Shown piece by piece: positions 1 through 6,880 of a stretch of 60,031 bases of DNA. Within the stretch, counting starts at the first letter, position 1; each line of letters starts with the position of its first letter. This DNA comes from Pseudomonas aegrilactucae (GTDB lineage Bacteria > Pseudomonadota > Gammaproteobacteria > Pseudomonadales > Pseudomonadaceae). The DNA lies in NCBI RefSeq assembly GCF_019168305.1, contig NZ_JAHTBI010000067.1, positions 1 to 60,031 on the forward strand, written 5' to 3'. The notes beneath the pieces are model-generated. The model did no database searches. It saw nothing but the letters and a program-made list of their open reading frames with translations, and was not told the DNA's origin. Both the position numbers and the translations under genes were made by a program.

Positions 1-96
1 ATGGAGAGACAACATCTGCTTGCAATCCAACCCGGCCGAATGTGCATTCGATTGAGCCTCGATTGACGCTGTAACGCAACGATCGCAGCTCAAACC

Positions 97-178
97 GAAG
101 CGACCTGGCGGGCTCCCACAGGTACACCACTTGCCTCAAGAACAGTGGTGTACCTGTGGGAGCTGGCTTGCCAGCGAA
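97..178. repeat. REP/BIME-like inverted pair downstream of the DUF4197 gene
   Basis: The right arm (155-178) is an intact copy of a REP palindrome with core GCTGGCTTGCCAGC that recurs three more times in this window. The left arm (97-120) is a degenerate copy in inverse orientation. Between them, 112-130 and 145-163 form a perfect 19-bp inverted repeat, so the RNA would fold into a long hairpin. It lies just past the 3' end of the minus-strand DUF4197 gene. Nothing gene-like is visible in bases 1-96. Confidence 0.85.
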
Positions 179-179
179 T

Positions 180-196
180 GGGCCGCATAGCGGCCC
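180..196 (-). terminator. Candidate terminator hairpin after the DUF4197 gene
   Basis: GGGCCGC, loop ATA, GCGGCCC forms a 7-bp GC stem 8 nt past the stop codon of the minus-strand gene ending at 205. No clear T-tract follows, so intrinsic termination is only a possibility. Confidence 0.4.
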
Positions 197-204
197 CAAA
201 GGCC

Positions 205-894
205 CTAGAGGGCGCCGAAGACCTTCTTGGCCAGGCTCGTTGCCGCAGCCGCCGGGTTCTCGCGGATCGTCGCTTCCTGCTTGCCGATCATCTCGAACAG
301 GCCGTTGAGCGCCTGCTCGGTCACATACCCCTCGACGTTGGCATTCTTGCTGTCCAGCAAGCCCATCGACGATGCCTGACCGGCAAAGCTGTTGTACTGC
401 TTGGCCAGCCCGACCTGGTCGGTGGCCTGCTTGACGATCGGCAGGAACTTGGCGCGGATCTGCTCGCGGCTGGTCTTGCTCAGGTACTGGGTGGCGGAGT
501 CATCGCCGCCGCTCAGGATGCTCTTGGCATCGGCCACGGTCATCTTCTTCACCGCATCCACCAGCAGCGCCTGGGCCTGCGGTACCGCCGCCTCGGCAGC
601 CTTGTTCATGCTCGCTTCCAGCTGGTCGACCTGCGCGCCCATGCCGAATTTCTTCATGGCCTTGGCCGCCTTGCCGAGGTTGCCCGGCAATTCGATGCGC
701 ACGTCCGGGTTATTGCTGAAGCCCCCCGGGGTACCCAGTTGCTTGACTGCAATCTGCGCACCCTGGGTCAGGGCGTCTTTCAGGCCGCCCGAGGCGTCTT
801 TCTGCGACAGGTCACTCAACGACAGGGCCAGTGCACTGGCCGACAACAGCAGGCCGGCACACAGGCCGGTAAAGGTTAGAGCAGGGCGCAACAT
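205..894 (-). CDS. DUF4197 domain protein, probably exported
   Basis: This encodes a 229-residue protein of the DUF4197 family, which has no established function. The first about 23 residues (MLRPALTF... followed by a Leu/Ala-rich stretch ending ASALA) look like a Sec signal peptide, so a periplasmic location is likely. The rest is predicted mostly helical, with family-typical text such as DVRIELPGNLGKAAKAMKKFGMG and a C-terminal segment around ATSLAKKVFGAL. I chose the ATG at 894 because AAGGA precedes it by about 9 nt; the longer frame begins with TTG at 918. It follows a YbaY-like lipoprotein gene and plsB on the same strand and may be the last gene of that transcript. A REP pair and a hairpin lie just downstream. 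Confidence 0.85.
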   Translation of the reverse strand: MLRPALTFTGLCAGLLLSASALALSLSDLSQKDASGGLKDALTQGAQIAVKQLGTPGGFSNNPDVRIELPGNLGKAAKAMKKFGMGAQVDQLEASMNKAAEAAVPQAQALLVDAVKKMTVADAKSILSGGDDSATQYLSKTSREQIRAKFLPIVKQATDQVGLAKQYNSFAGQASSMGLLDSKNANVEGYVTEQALNGLFEMIGKQEATIRENPAAAATSLAKKVFGAL

Positions 895-928
895 GGCAGC
901 ATCCTTATCCAGGGGCAAAAAAACAGGT

Positions 929-1327
929 TCAGCGAACCGCGTCGAGCTTGATCCGCACAGGTTGCGTATCGGTGCCGTCGAGCTGCACGCCGTGGTGCTC
1001 GGTAGTGATGAACAATAGCTCGCCGTCCAGTTCGATGCGTGCGCTCACGGCATAGCGATGGCCCGGCTTGACCTGCGCCGGGTCGTAGCTGAGGTGGAAG
1101 GCCAGCGGCACCTGGCCCTTGACCGGGCCACGCTGGTTGGCCAGGGTCACGGCCGGGGCATCGGCCAGCGACACGTCCTGCAGGCTCACACTCAAGGTGG
1201 CCGCCGGTGGCAGGGCGATGCGTTGCAGGTAGTACACTTCGCCGTCCAGGCTGGCCTTGGACGGTGCCGGGATGCTGCTGCAGGCAGCCAGCAGGCTGCC
1301 CAGCACAGCCAGGGTCAATGTTTTCAT
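929..1327 (-). CDS. YbaY-family lipoprotein
   Basis: This is a 132-residue predicted lipoprotein. The signal peptide MKTLTLAVLGSLLAAC ends in a lipobox (LAAC) with the acylated cysteine at residue 16. The mature part is one beta-rich domain of the YbaY / type III secretion pilotin-like (YscW) family (…DGEVYYLQRIALPP…, …YAVSARIELDGELLFIT…). The molecular role of this family is not settled; outer-membrane anchoring is likely from the lipobox. The ATG at 1327 has GGAGAA immediately upstream, and this site overlaps the plsB stop codon at 1340-1342, so translation is probably coupled to plsB. The frame can be extended to a TTG at 1339, which I rejected. Confidence 0.85.
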   Translation of the reverse strand: MKTLTLAVLGSLLAACSSIPAPSKASLDGEVYYLQRIALPPAATLSVSLQDVSLADAPAVTLANQRGPVKGQVPLAFHLSYDPAQVKPGHRYAVSARIELDGELLFITTEHHGVQLDGTDTQPVRIKLDAVR

Positions 1328-1339
1328 CAGCTTCTCCAA

Positions 1340-3835
1340 TCAGGCCTCTTCTGAAGCGTGTTCAATGATTTCTTCGCTGCGCTGCAGGGCCACCTGGCGA
1401 ATCGACAGGCGCACCTCCGCCGAAAGCACGCGCTTGGCGGCGCCCTCGGCCAGCTCGCTCAGTTTTTCATGGTAGCCGAGCTTGCCGGCCGCATCCGGGC
1501 GCAATACGCCCTGCTCGATCTGGGTCTGGATAAAGTGGCGGAACAGGCTCTTGTCGAAGAACTCCGGGGCATTCAGGCCATGCAGGATCGACAGGCGCTG
1601 GGCCATGACCACACACAGGTCTTCCAGCTCTTCGGCGCTCAGGGTGTGCTGGCCGCTGTTGAGCAGCAGGGCGGTGGCCATGTAGAAGCGCTGCAGGGTC
1701 TGGGTGATGGCCCGCGCCAGCAGGGTCAACAGCACGAACTGGCGCGAACTCGGTGCCGGGCGCAGGTACACGCCGTTCTCGTAACGCAGCAGGCCCTGTT
1801 CGACGAACGCCTCCAGCCATTGGTCGATCACGCCATCCAGCTCGTTCGCGTCCCAGCGTATGAACAGTTCCGACTGCAGGTACGGGTACAGCGCATGGGT
1901 GTACTTGCCGATCAGGTCGCGGCTGATCCGCGAACTGCTCTGGAAGAAGCTTGCCAGCAACGCCGGCAGGGCGAAGATGTGCAATACGTTGTTGCGGTAG
2001 TAGGTCATCAGTACCGCGTTGTTTTCGTCCAGGTACAGGATGCGCCCCAGTGCGTCCTGTTGCTCGGCCAGCAGGTCCATGCCGCGCACATGGCTGATCA
2101 GGGCCAGGCCGTCGCCTTCGGGCAGTGTGGTGTGCGCCGAGTAAGGCACATGGCGCAGCAGCGCCAGGTACAGGTCCAGCACCCGCGCCAGCGCGCGTTC
2201 GTCCAGCGCCAGGCGGCTGGTGGACAGCAGCGCCAGGGCCACCAGGTTGACCGGGTTGATCGCTGCCGCTTCGTTCAGGTGCCGGGCGACCTTTGCACCC
2301 AGGCGCGAGGTGGTTTCGTTGAGCCAGGCCGGGCGGAACTGCGGGCCGTGCTCCTGTTCGCGCCAGCCCGGTTGCTGCTGGTCGAGGAAGCTGGCCAGGC
2401 GGATCGGTTCGCCGAAGTTCACCGCGACCTGGCCGAAGCGCTGCTTGAGCGCGCCAATGACCTTGAAGATGTCGAAGATCGATTCCTTTTTCTTGCTCGC
2501 CCCGCGCAGTTCGCCCAGGTAGGTGCGGCCCTCGAGCACGCGCTCGTAGCCGATGTACACCGGCACGAACACGATCGGGGTGCGCGAGGAGCGCAGAAAA
2601 CTGCGCAGGGTGATCGCCAGCATGCCGGTCTTGGGCTGCAGCATGCGCCCGGTGCGTGAGCGCCCGCCCTCGACGAAGTACTCCACGGGGAAACCCTTGG
2701 TGAACAGGGTGTGCAGGTACTCGTTGAACACTGCGGTGTACAGCGGGTTGCCCTTGAAGGTACGGCGCATGAAGAATGCACCGCCCCTGCGCAGCAGGCT
2801 GCCGATCACCGGCATGTTGAGGTTGATCCCGGCGGCGATGTGCGGCGGCGTCAGGCCGTTGCGAAACAGCAGGTAGGACAGCAGCAGGTAGTCGATGTGG
2901 CTGCGATGGCACGGCACGTAGATCACTTCGTGGCCGGGGGCGATGCCTTGCACCTGTTCGATATGGTTGACCTTGATGCCGTCGTAGATCTTGTTCCAGA
3001 ACCAGCTCAGCACCACTTCCAGGAAGCGGATGGCGGTGTAGGTGTAGTCCGAGGCGATCTCGTTGCCGTAGCGCAGGGCCAGGGCTTCGGCCTTGGCCAG
3101 CGGGATCTTCTCGCGCTCGGCTTCGTCGCTGATGGCCTGGCGTACCAGCGGGTCGTGGACCAGGCCCTTGACCAGGTTGCGTCGGTGCGAGATGTCGGGG
3201 CCGATGACGGCGGTCTTGAGGTTGCGAAAGTGCACCCGCAGCAGGCGCTGGGCCATGCGCACGGTGCGCTCGTGGCCCTTGTTGTGGTCGACCAGCTCGC
3301 GCAGGTGGATGGGCGCCGAGAACTGCACGCGGGTCTTGCGCCCCAGGATCAGCACGGTGAGCAGGCGTCGCAGGCGCCCGGTGACGGCCCAGCTGTCGGC
3401 GAACAGCAGCTTCCACGGGCTGGACTCGCTGGCCGGCGACTGGCCCCAGAACACGCTGACCGGAATGATCTGCGCGTCCTGCTCGGCATGCTGGCTGATC
3501 AGGTCGACCAGGCGCGTCAACGTCGGCGGCGCACCGCGCTTGTCGTGGCGGCCAAGCCAGTCGGGCTCGGGGGTGAGGTAGAAGAACGCCGCAGGCTCCA
3601 TCAGTGGGCCCACCGAAACGGGCAGCACCGGGCGTGGCAGCCCGGCTTTGGTGCATTCGCGATCGAGCACGGCCAGGTCTGTGAGCGCGGGCGACTGCAG
3701 CACATAGAACACCGGACGGCTGCGGTCCAGGTTCAGCGAAAAGGAGGACGGGTTGATGGTCTCGGAGCGCACCCACAGGTACAGCAGACGACGCAGGGCG
3801 CCGAAGATCAGGCGGCGCAAGGGGGATCGGGTCAT
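1340..3835 (-). CDS. plsB: Glycerol-3-phosphate 1-O-acyltransferase PlsB
   Basis: PlsB transfers an acyl chain from acyl-ACP or acyl-CoA to sn-glycerol 3-phosphate, the first step of phospholipid synthesis, at the inner membrane. The 831-residue length fits the family. The acyltransferase motifs are visible: HRSHID (His310/Asp315, the HX4D catalytic pair), FMRRTFKG, and YFVEGGRSRTGR. The long N-terminal region and the helical C-terminal part are typical of gammaproteobacterial PlsB. I prefer the ATG at 3835 (MTRSPLRRLIFG…) because homologues recalled from P. putida begin there; the frame extends to an ATG at 3928. No strong Shine-Dalgarno sequence precedes 3835. It heads a probable operon with the YbaY-like and DUF4197 genes and is divergent from the cold-shock gene. 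Confidence 0.96.
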   Translation of the reverse strand: MTRSPLRRLIFGALRRLLYLWVRSETINPSSFSLNLDRSRPVFYVLQSPALTDLAVLDRECTKAGLPRPVLPVSVGPLMEPAAFFYLTPEPDWLGRHDKRGAPPTLTRLVDLISQHAEQDAQIIPVSVFWGQSPASESSPWKLLFADSWAVTGRLRRLLTVLILGRKTRVQFSAPIHLRELVDHNKGHERTVRMAQRLLRVHFRNLKTAVIGPDISHRRNLVKGLVHDPLVRQAISDEAEREKIPLAKAEALALRYGNEIASDYTYTAIRFLEVVLSWFWNKIYDGIKVNHIEQVQGIAPGHEVIYVPCHRSHIDYLLLSYLLFRNGLTPPHIAAGINLNMPVIGSLLRRGGAFFMRRTFKGNPLYTAVFNEYLHTLFTKGFPVEYFVEGGRSRTGRMLQPKTGMLAITLRSFLRSSRTPIVFVPVYIGYERVLEGRTYLGELRGASKKKESIFDIFKVIGALKQRFGQVAVNFGEPIRLASFLDQQQPGWREQEHGPQFRPAWLNETTSRLGAKVARHLNEAAAINPVNLVALALLSTSRLALDERALARVLDLYLALLRHVPYSAHTTLPEGDGLALISHVRGMDLLAEQQDALGRILYLDENNAVLMTYYRNNVLHIFALPALLASFFQSSSRISRDLIGKYTHALYPYLQSELFIRWDANELDGVIDQWLEAFVEQGLLRYENGVYLRPAPSSRQFVLLTLLARAITQTLQRFYMATALLLNSGQHTLSAEELEDLCVVMAQRLSILHGLNAPEFFDKSLFRHFIQTQIEQGVLRPDAAGKLGYHEKLSELAEGAAKRVLSAEVRLSIRQVALQRSEEIIEHASEEA

Positions 3836-3950
3836 TCGGTAGGTGCCCTGGGTGATGAGAGGCGAGTACTGGCTCGGACGGTTAGTGTGCCGTATCCGCG
3901 CAAGTTCAGCAAAAAGCGGCCGGGTCATAAAAATTAATGAATGGCTGCGT

Positions 3951-3956
3951 TATAGT
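3951..3956 (+). promoter_or_regulatory. Candidate -10 box of the cold-shock gene
   Basis: TATAGT (within TTATAGT) lies about 100 nt before the start codon at 4059. No convincing -35 box is visible at 17 nt. If used, the transcript has a 5' leader of about 95 nt containing a small hairpin CCGC-AA-GCGG; long structured leaders are known for cold-shock mRNAs. Confidence 0.45.
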
Positions 3957-4058
3957 CGGTCCGCCGCTTGCAGGATAAATCCGCAAGCGGCGTAGGCAGG
4001 TGCCTGGTGAGGCCCTGTCGACAAGGCGATTCCAAAATAAAAATCCGGAGTAGTTCAG

Positions 4059-4268
4059 ATGTCGTCTCGTGAGACTGGAAGTGTGAAGTGGTTCAATGAC
4101 GCCAAGGGCTATGGCTTCATTCAGCGTGAAGGCGGGGCTGACGTGTTCGTGCATTACCGCGCAATCCGCGGTGAAGGGCATCGCACCCTGCTTGAGGGGC
4201 AACAGGTTGAATACAACCTGACCGAGGGGCAGAAGGGCTTGCAGGCTGAAGATGTAGTGGGGCTCTAA
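4059..4268 (+). CDS. CspA-family cold-shock protein
   Basis: This 69-residue single cold-shock domain binds single-stranded RNA or DNA and acts in the cytoplasm. The two nucleic-acid-binding motifs are visible: RNP1 as KGYGFIQ (about residues 16-22) and RNP2 as VFVHY (about 29-33, Tyr where Phe is more common). It ends in AEDVVGL. It is unlike the most abundant Pseudomonas cold-shock proteins in the middle (RAIRGEGHRTLLEGQQV) and is probably a paralogue, so I give no symbol. AUCCGGAG supplies the ribosome binding site. It is the only plus-strand gene among minus-strand neighbours and is followed by a 16-bp inverted repeat. Confidence 0.93.
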   Translation: MSSRETGSVKWFNDAKGYGFIQREGGADVFVHYRAIRGEGHRTLLEGQQVEYNLTEGQKGLQAEDVVGL

Positions 4269-4283
4269 AGCGGCAAGCTATCA

Positions 4284-4326
4284 GCTGCAAGCTGCAAGTT
4301 GACCGTGCTCACTTGCAGCTTGCAGC
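4284..4326. repeat. 16-bp perfect inverted repeat after the cold-shock gene
   Basis: GCTGCAAGCTGCAAGT (4284-4299) and ACTTGCAGCTTGCAGC (4311-4326) are perfect complements separated by 11 nt. Each arm also contains a tandem GCTGCAA/GCAGCTT motif. It lies between the convergent ends of the cold-shock gene (4268) and the gene ending at 4336, where it could terminate transcription from both sides. It is unrelated to the REP family seen elsewhere in the window. Confidence 0.8.
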
Positions 4327-4335
4327 CAGCGCCGT

Positions 4336-4713
4336 CTATTGCGTGCGCCAGGTGATCTCTTCCTCGCCGTCGGCACTGACGCGAATCCAGCGGTCGGCGT
4401 CTTCCTCGCCTTCCTCTTCCACCCAGCTGCCCGGGGCGCAACGCACTTCGACGTTGAGCGCGGCAAACGCGGCGCGGGCGCAGGCGATGTCGTCTTCCCA
4501 TGGGGTCTGGTCGCTCTCCAGGTACAGGCTGTTCCACTTGCCTACGGCCTTGGGCAACCAGGTAACAGGCACGCTACCGGCGGTGCACTTGTAGGTCTGG
4601 CCTTTCTGCTGCCAGTCGCTGCACGGGCCAAGGGCCTCGCCCAGCCAGGCGGCGATCTGCTTGTGATCGACGTCGGCGTCCTTCAGGTAAATCTCGATAT
4701 CGGGTTGGCGCAT
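4336..4713 (-). CDS. Conserved hypothetical protein, small and acidic
   Basis: This 125-residue protein (MRQPDIEIYLKDADVDHKQIAAWLGEALG…) has no domain I recognise. It is acidic, with a run of glutamates at GSWVEEEGEEDADRW, carries three cysteines, and has no signal peptide or membrane segment, so it is probably cytoplasmic. I chose ATG 4713 over the upstream frame start at 4749 because it leaves 19 nt after the rlmA stop (4733) and avoids overlapping that gene. A protein of this kind sits beside rlmA in other pseudomonads as I recall. It is probably the last gene of a dapE-rlmA transcript. Confidence 0.75.
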   Translation of the reverse strand: MRQPDIEIYLKDADVDHKQIAAWLGEALGPCSDWQQKGQTYKCTAGSVPVTWLPKAVGKWNSLYLESDQTPWEDDIACARAAFAALNVEVRCAPGSWVEEEGEEDADRWIRVSADGEEEITWRTQ

Positions 4714-4732
4714 GGGGCTCTCCGGGTGCGGC

Positions 4733-5545
4733 TCAGTCTTGCAGCACAAAGTAATCGTAACGCATGGACACCGTGACCTCTAAAGGTTCGGCCTGGTCGA
4801 TGACGGCAGCGCGCTTGTCGGCGCTGGCCCGCCAGCCATGTGGGGTCATGGCCAGCAGGTTGGCCCGGTCGGCCGGGGCCGCCAGGCTCAGGCCAAAGCT
4901 CAGCACTTCGCTGTGGGCGTGTTGCATGCCTTCGGGCACCAGGGCCAGGTGCTTGTCATCGGCATAGTCGCGCACTTCATCATAGAGCTGCTCGCGCAGC
5001 TCCATCAGGTGGCCGCGGGTGGGGCCGACGCGCATCAGGCCGCCGCCAGGGCTGAGCAGGCGCCTGGCCTCCTGCCAGTCGAGCGGGCTGAACACGCTGG
5101 CCAGGAATTGGCAGCTGGCATCGGCCAGCGGTACGCGCGCCATGCTCGCCACCAGCCAGGTCAGCGCCGGGTTGCGTCGGCACGCACGCTTGACCGCCTC
5201 GCGCGAGATGTCCAGCGCATAGCCGTCAGCCTCGGGCAGCGCGTCGGCCAGTTGCGCGGTGTAGTAACCCTCGCCGCAGCCGATGTCGAGCCAGCGTGCG
5301 GCGGCGCGTTCGGCGGCAAGCTCGGCCAGGCGGCGTGCCACCGGAGCATAGTGCCCGGCGTTGAGAAAGTCGCGGCGCGCCTCGACCATCGCCTGGTTGT
5401 CACCGGGGTCGCGGCTGTTCTTGTGTTGCACCGGCAACAGGTTCAGGTAACCCTGGCGCGCACGGTCGAAACGGTGCCCGGCCGGGCAGCCGACACCGTT
5501 GTCCAGGGTGCTGAGTGCAGCGCTGCAGATCGGGCAGATGAGCAT
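4733..5545 (-). CDS. rlmA: 23S rRNA (guanine-N1)-methyltransferase RlmA
   Basis: RlmA methylates N1 of guanine 745 in 23S rRNA using S-adenosylmethionine. The 270-residue protein begins with a zinc-binding module with ligands Cys4, Cys7, Cys20 and His24 (ICPICS…GCPAGH), followed by the RlmA signature RQGYLNLL. The Rossmann SAM site is at WLDIGCGEGYYT near residues 85-96. Its start codon overlaps the dapE stop by one base (TGATG arrangement), so translation is coupled to dapE. Loss of the orthologue in E. coli slows growth and alters drug response; nothing here shows local regulation. Confidence 0.94.
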   Translation of the reverse strand: MLICPICSAALSTLDNGVGCPAGHRFDRARQGYLNLLPVQHKNSRDPGDNQAMVEARRDFLNAGHYAPVARRLAELAAERAAARWLDIGCGEGYYTAQLADALPEADGYALDISREAVKRACRRNPALTWLVASMARVPLADASCQFLASVFSPLDWQEARRLLSPGGGLMRVGPTRGHLMELREQLYDEVRDYADDKHLALVPEGMQHAHSEVLSFGLSLAAPADRANLLAMTPHGWRASADKRAAVIDQAEPLEVTVSMRYDYFVLQD

Positions 5546-6696
5546 CAGGCAAGCAGCCGGGTCAGGGTCTGGTAGTAGATCTCGGTCAGCACGTCGAGGT
5601 CGCTGGCCAGCACCCGCTCGTTGACCTGGTGAATCGTGGCATTGACCGGGCCCAGCTCGACCACCTGGGTACCCAGGGTGGCGATGAAGCGCCCGTCCGA
5701 GGTGCCGCCGCTGGTGGAGGCCTGGGTGTCGCGACCGGTCACCGCCTTGATGCTGGCCGAGACGGCGTCGAGCAGTTCGCCCGGCTCGGTGAGGAACGGC
5801 AGGCCCGACAGTGCCCAGTCTACCTGCCAGTCCAGCCCATGCTTGTCGAGGATGGTCGCCACGCGTGCCTGCAGGCCTTCAACGGTCGATTCAGTGGAGA
5901 AGCGGAAGTTGAACAGCGCGCTCAGCTCGCCCGGTACCACGTTGGTGGCGCCGGTGCCGGAATTGAGATTGGAGATCTGGAAGCTGGTCGGCGGGAAGAA
6001 TGCGTTGCCTTCGTCCCAGTGCTCGGCAGCCAGTTCGGCCAGGGCCGGGGCGGCCAGGTGGATCGGGTTCTTCGCCAGGTGCGGGTAGGCCACGTGGCCC
6101 TGCACGCCGCGTACGGTGAGCCTGGCACCGAGCGAGCCGCGTCGGCCGTTCTTGACCACGTCACCGACCAGGGTAGTGCTCGACGGCTCGCCGACGATGC
6201 ACCAGTCCAGGCGCTCGTTGCGCGCGGCCAGGCGCTCGATCACGGCCTTGGTGCCGTGGTGGGCCGGGCCTTCCTCGTCACTGGTGATCAGGTAGGCGAC
6301 CTTGCCCTTGTGGTTGGGGTAGTCGGCGACGAAGCGTTCGGTGGCCACCACCATGGCGGCCAGGCTGCCCTTCATGTCGGCCGCGCCGCGCCCGCAGAGC
6401 ATGCCGTCGGCATCGATCAGGGCATCGAACGGGTCGTTGGCCCAGGCCTGCACGGGGCCGGTGGGCACCACGTCGGTGTGGCCGGCGAAGCACAGCACGG
6501 GGCCGTCGTCGCTGCCGTGGGTGGCCCAGAAGTTGTCGACGTCTTCGATGCGCATGGGTTCGAGCATGAAGCCGGCATCGCCCAGGCGCTGCATCATCTG
6601 TTTCTGGCAGTCGAAGTCGAGCGGCGTCACCGAAGGACGACGGATCAGGTCGCAGGCCAGTTCAAGGGTAGGCGAGAGGTCGGCTGGGGCCGTCAT
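5545..6696 (-). CDS. dapE: Succinyl-diaminopimelate desuccinylase DapE
   Basis: DapE hydrolyses N-succinyl-L,L-diaminopimelate to L,L-diaminopimelate and succinate, a dinuclear-zinc reaction in lysine and peptidoglycan precursor synthesis. The 383-residue length is typical. Metal and catalytic residues are visible: His73 and Asp75 in GHTDVVPTGP, Asp107 in GRGAADMKG, Glu141 (base) and Glu142 in TSDEEGPA, and the C-terminal metal histidine in GPVNATIHQVNE. It is first in a group with rlmA. Two other enzymes of the same branch, DapD and DapC, are encoded 6.5 and 11 kb away in this window, but in separate transcription units. Confidence 0.97.
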   Translation of the reverse strand: MTAPADLSPTLELACDLIRRPSVTPLDFDCQKQMMQRLGDAGFMLEPMRIEDVDNFWATHGSDDGPVLCFAGHTDVVPTGPVQAWANDPFDALIDADGMLCGRGAADMKGSLAAMVVATERFVADYPNHKGKVAYLITSDEEGPAHHGTKAVIERLAARNERLDWCIVGEPSSTTLVGDVVKNGRRGSLGARLTVRGVQGHVAYPHLAKNPIHLAAPALAELAAEHWDEGNAFFPPTSFQISNLNSGTGATNVVPGELSALFNFRFSTESTVEGLQARVATILDKHGLDWQVDWALSGLPFLTEPGELLDAVSASIKAVTGRDTQASTSGGTSDGRFIATLGTQVVELGPVNATIHQVNERVLASDLDVLTEIYYQTLTRLLA

Positions 6697-6800
6697 GAAA
6701 GACTCCGGGGTACAAGGCTGGGGTGCAAAAAGAAGGGGCGTTATCTTATAGCAAAAGTGCGGGGAAGGGACTGTGGATCTGTGCTGTCTGTCCGGGCCTC

Positions 6801-6872
6801 TTCGCTGGCAAGCCAGCTCCCACAGGGATTCGGGTACGCCGAGGACCCCGTGGGAGCTGGCTTGCCAGCGAA
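6801..6872. repeat. REP inverted pair between ndvB and dapE
   Basis: A left arm (6801-6824) and a right arm (6850-6872) are inverted copies of the window's REP element with core GCTGGCAAGCCAGC and a flanking CTCCCACA. They are separated by 25 nt. The pair lies immediately after the ndvB stop and upstream of dapE on the same strand, so it may separate or stabilise the two messages. Confidence 0.92.
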
Positions 6873-6880
6873 GCGTTTAA

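Noticed and set aside
1..96. A possible gene end at the left edge (a short frame beginning ATGGAGAGACAACATCTG)
   Set aside because: It stops after 21 codons, has no ribosome site visible and no recognisable sequence.
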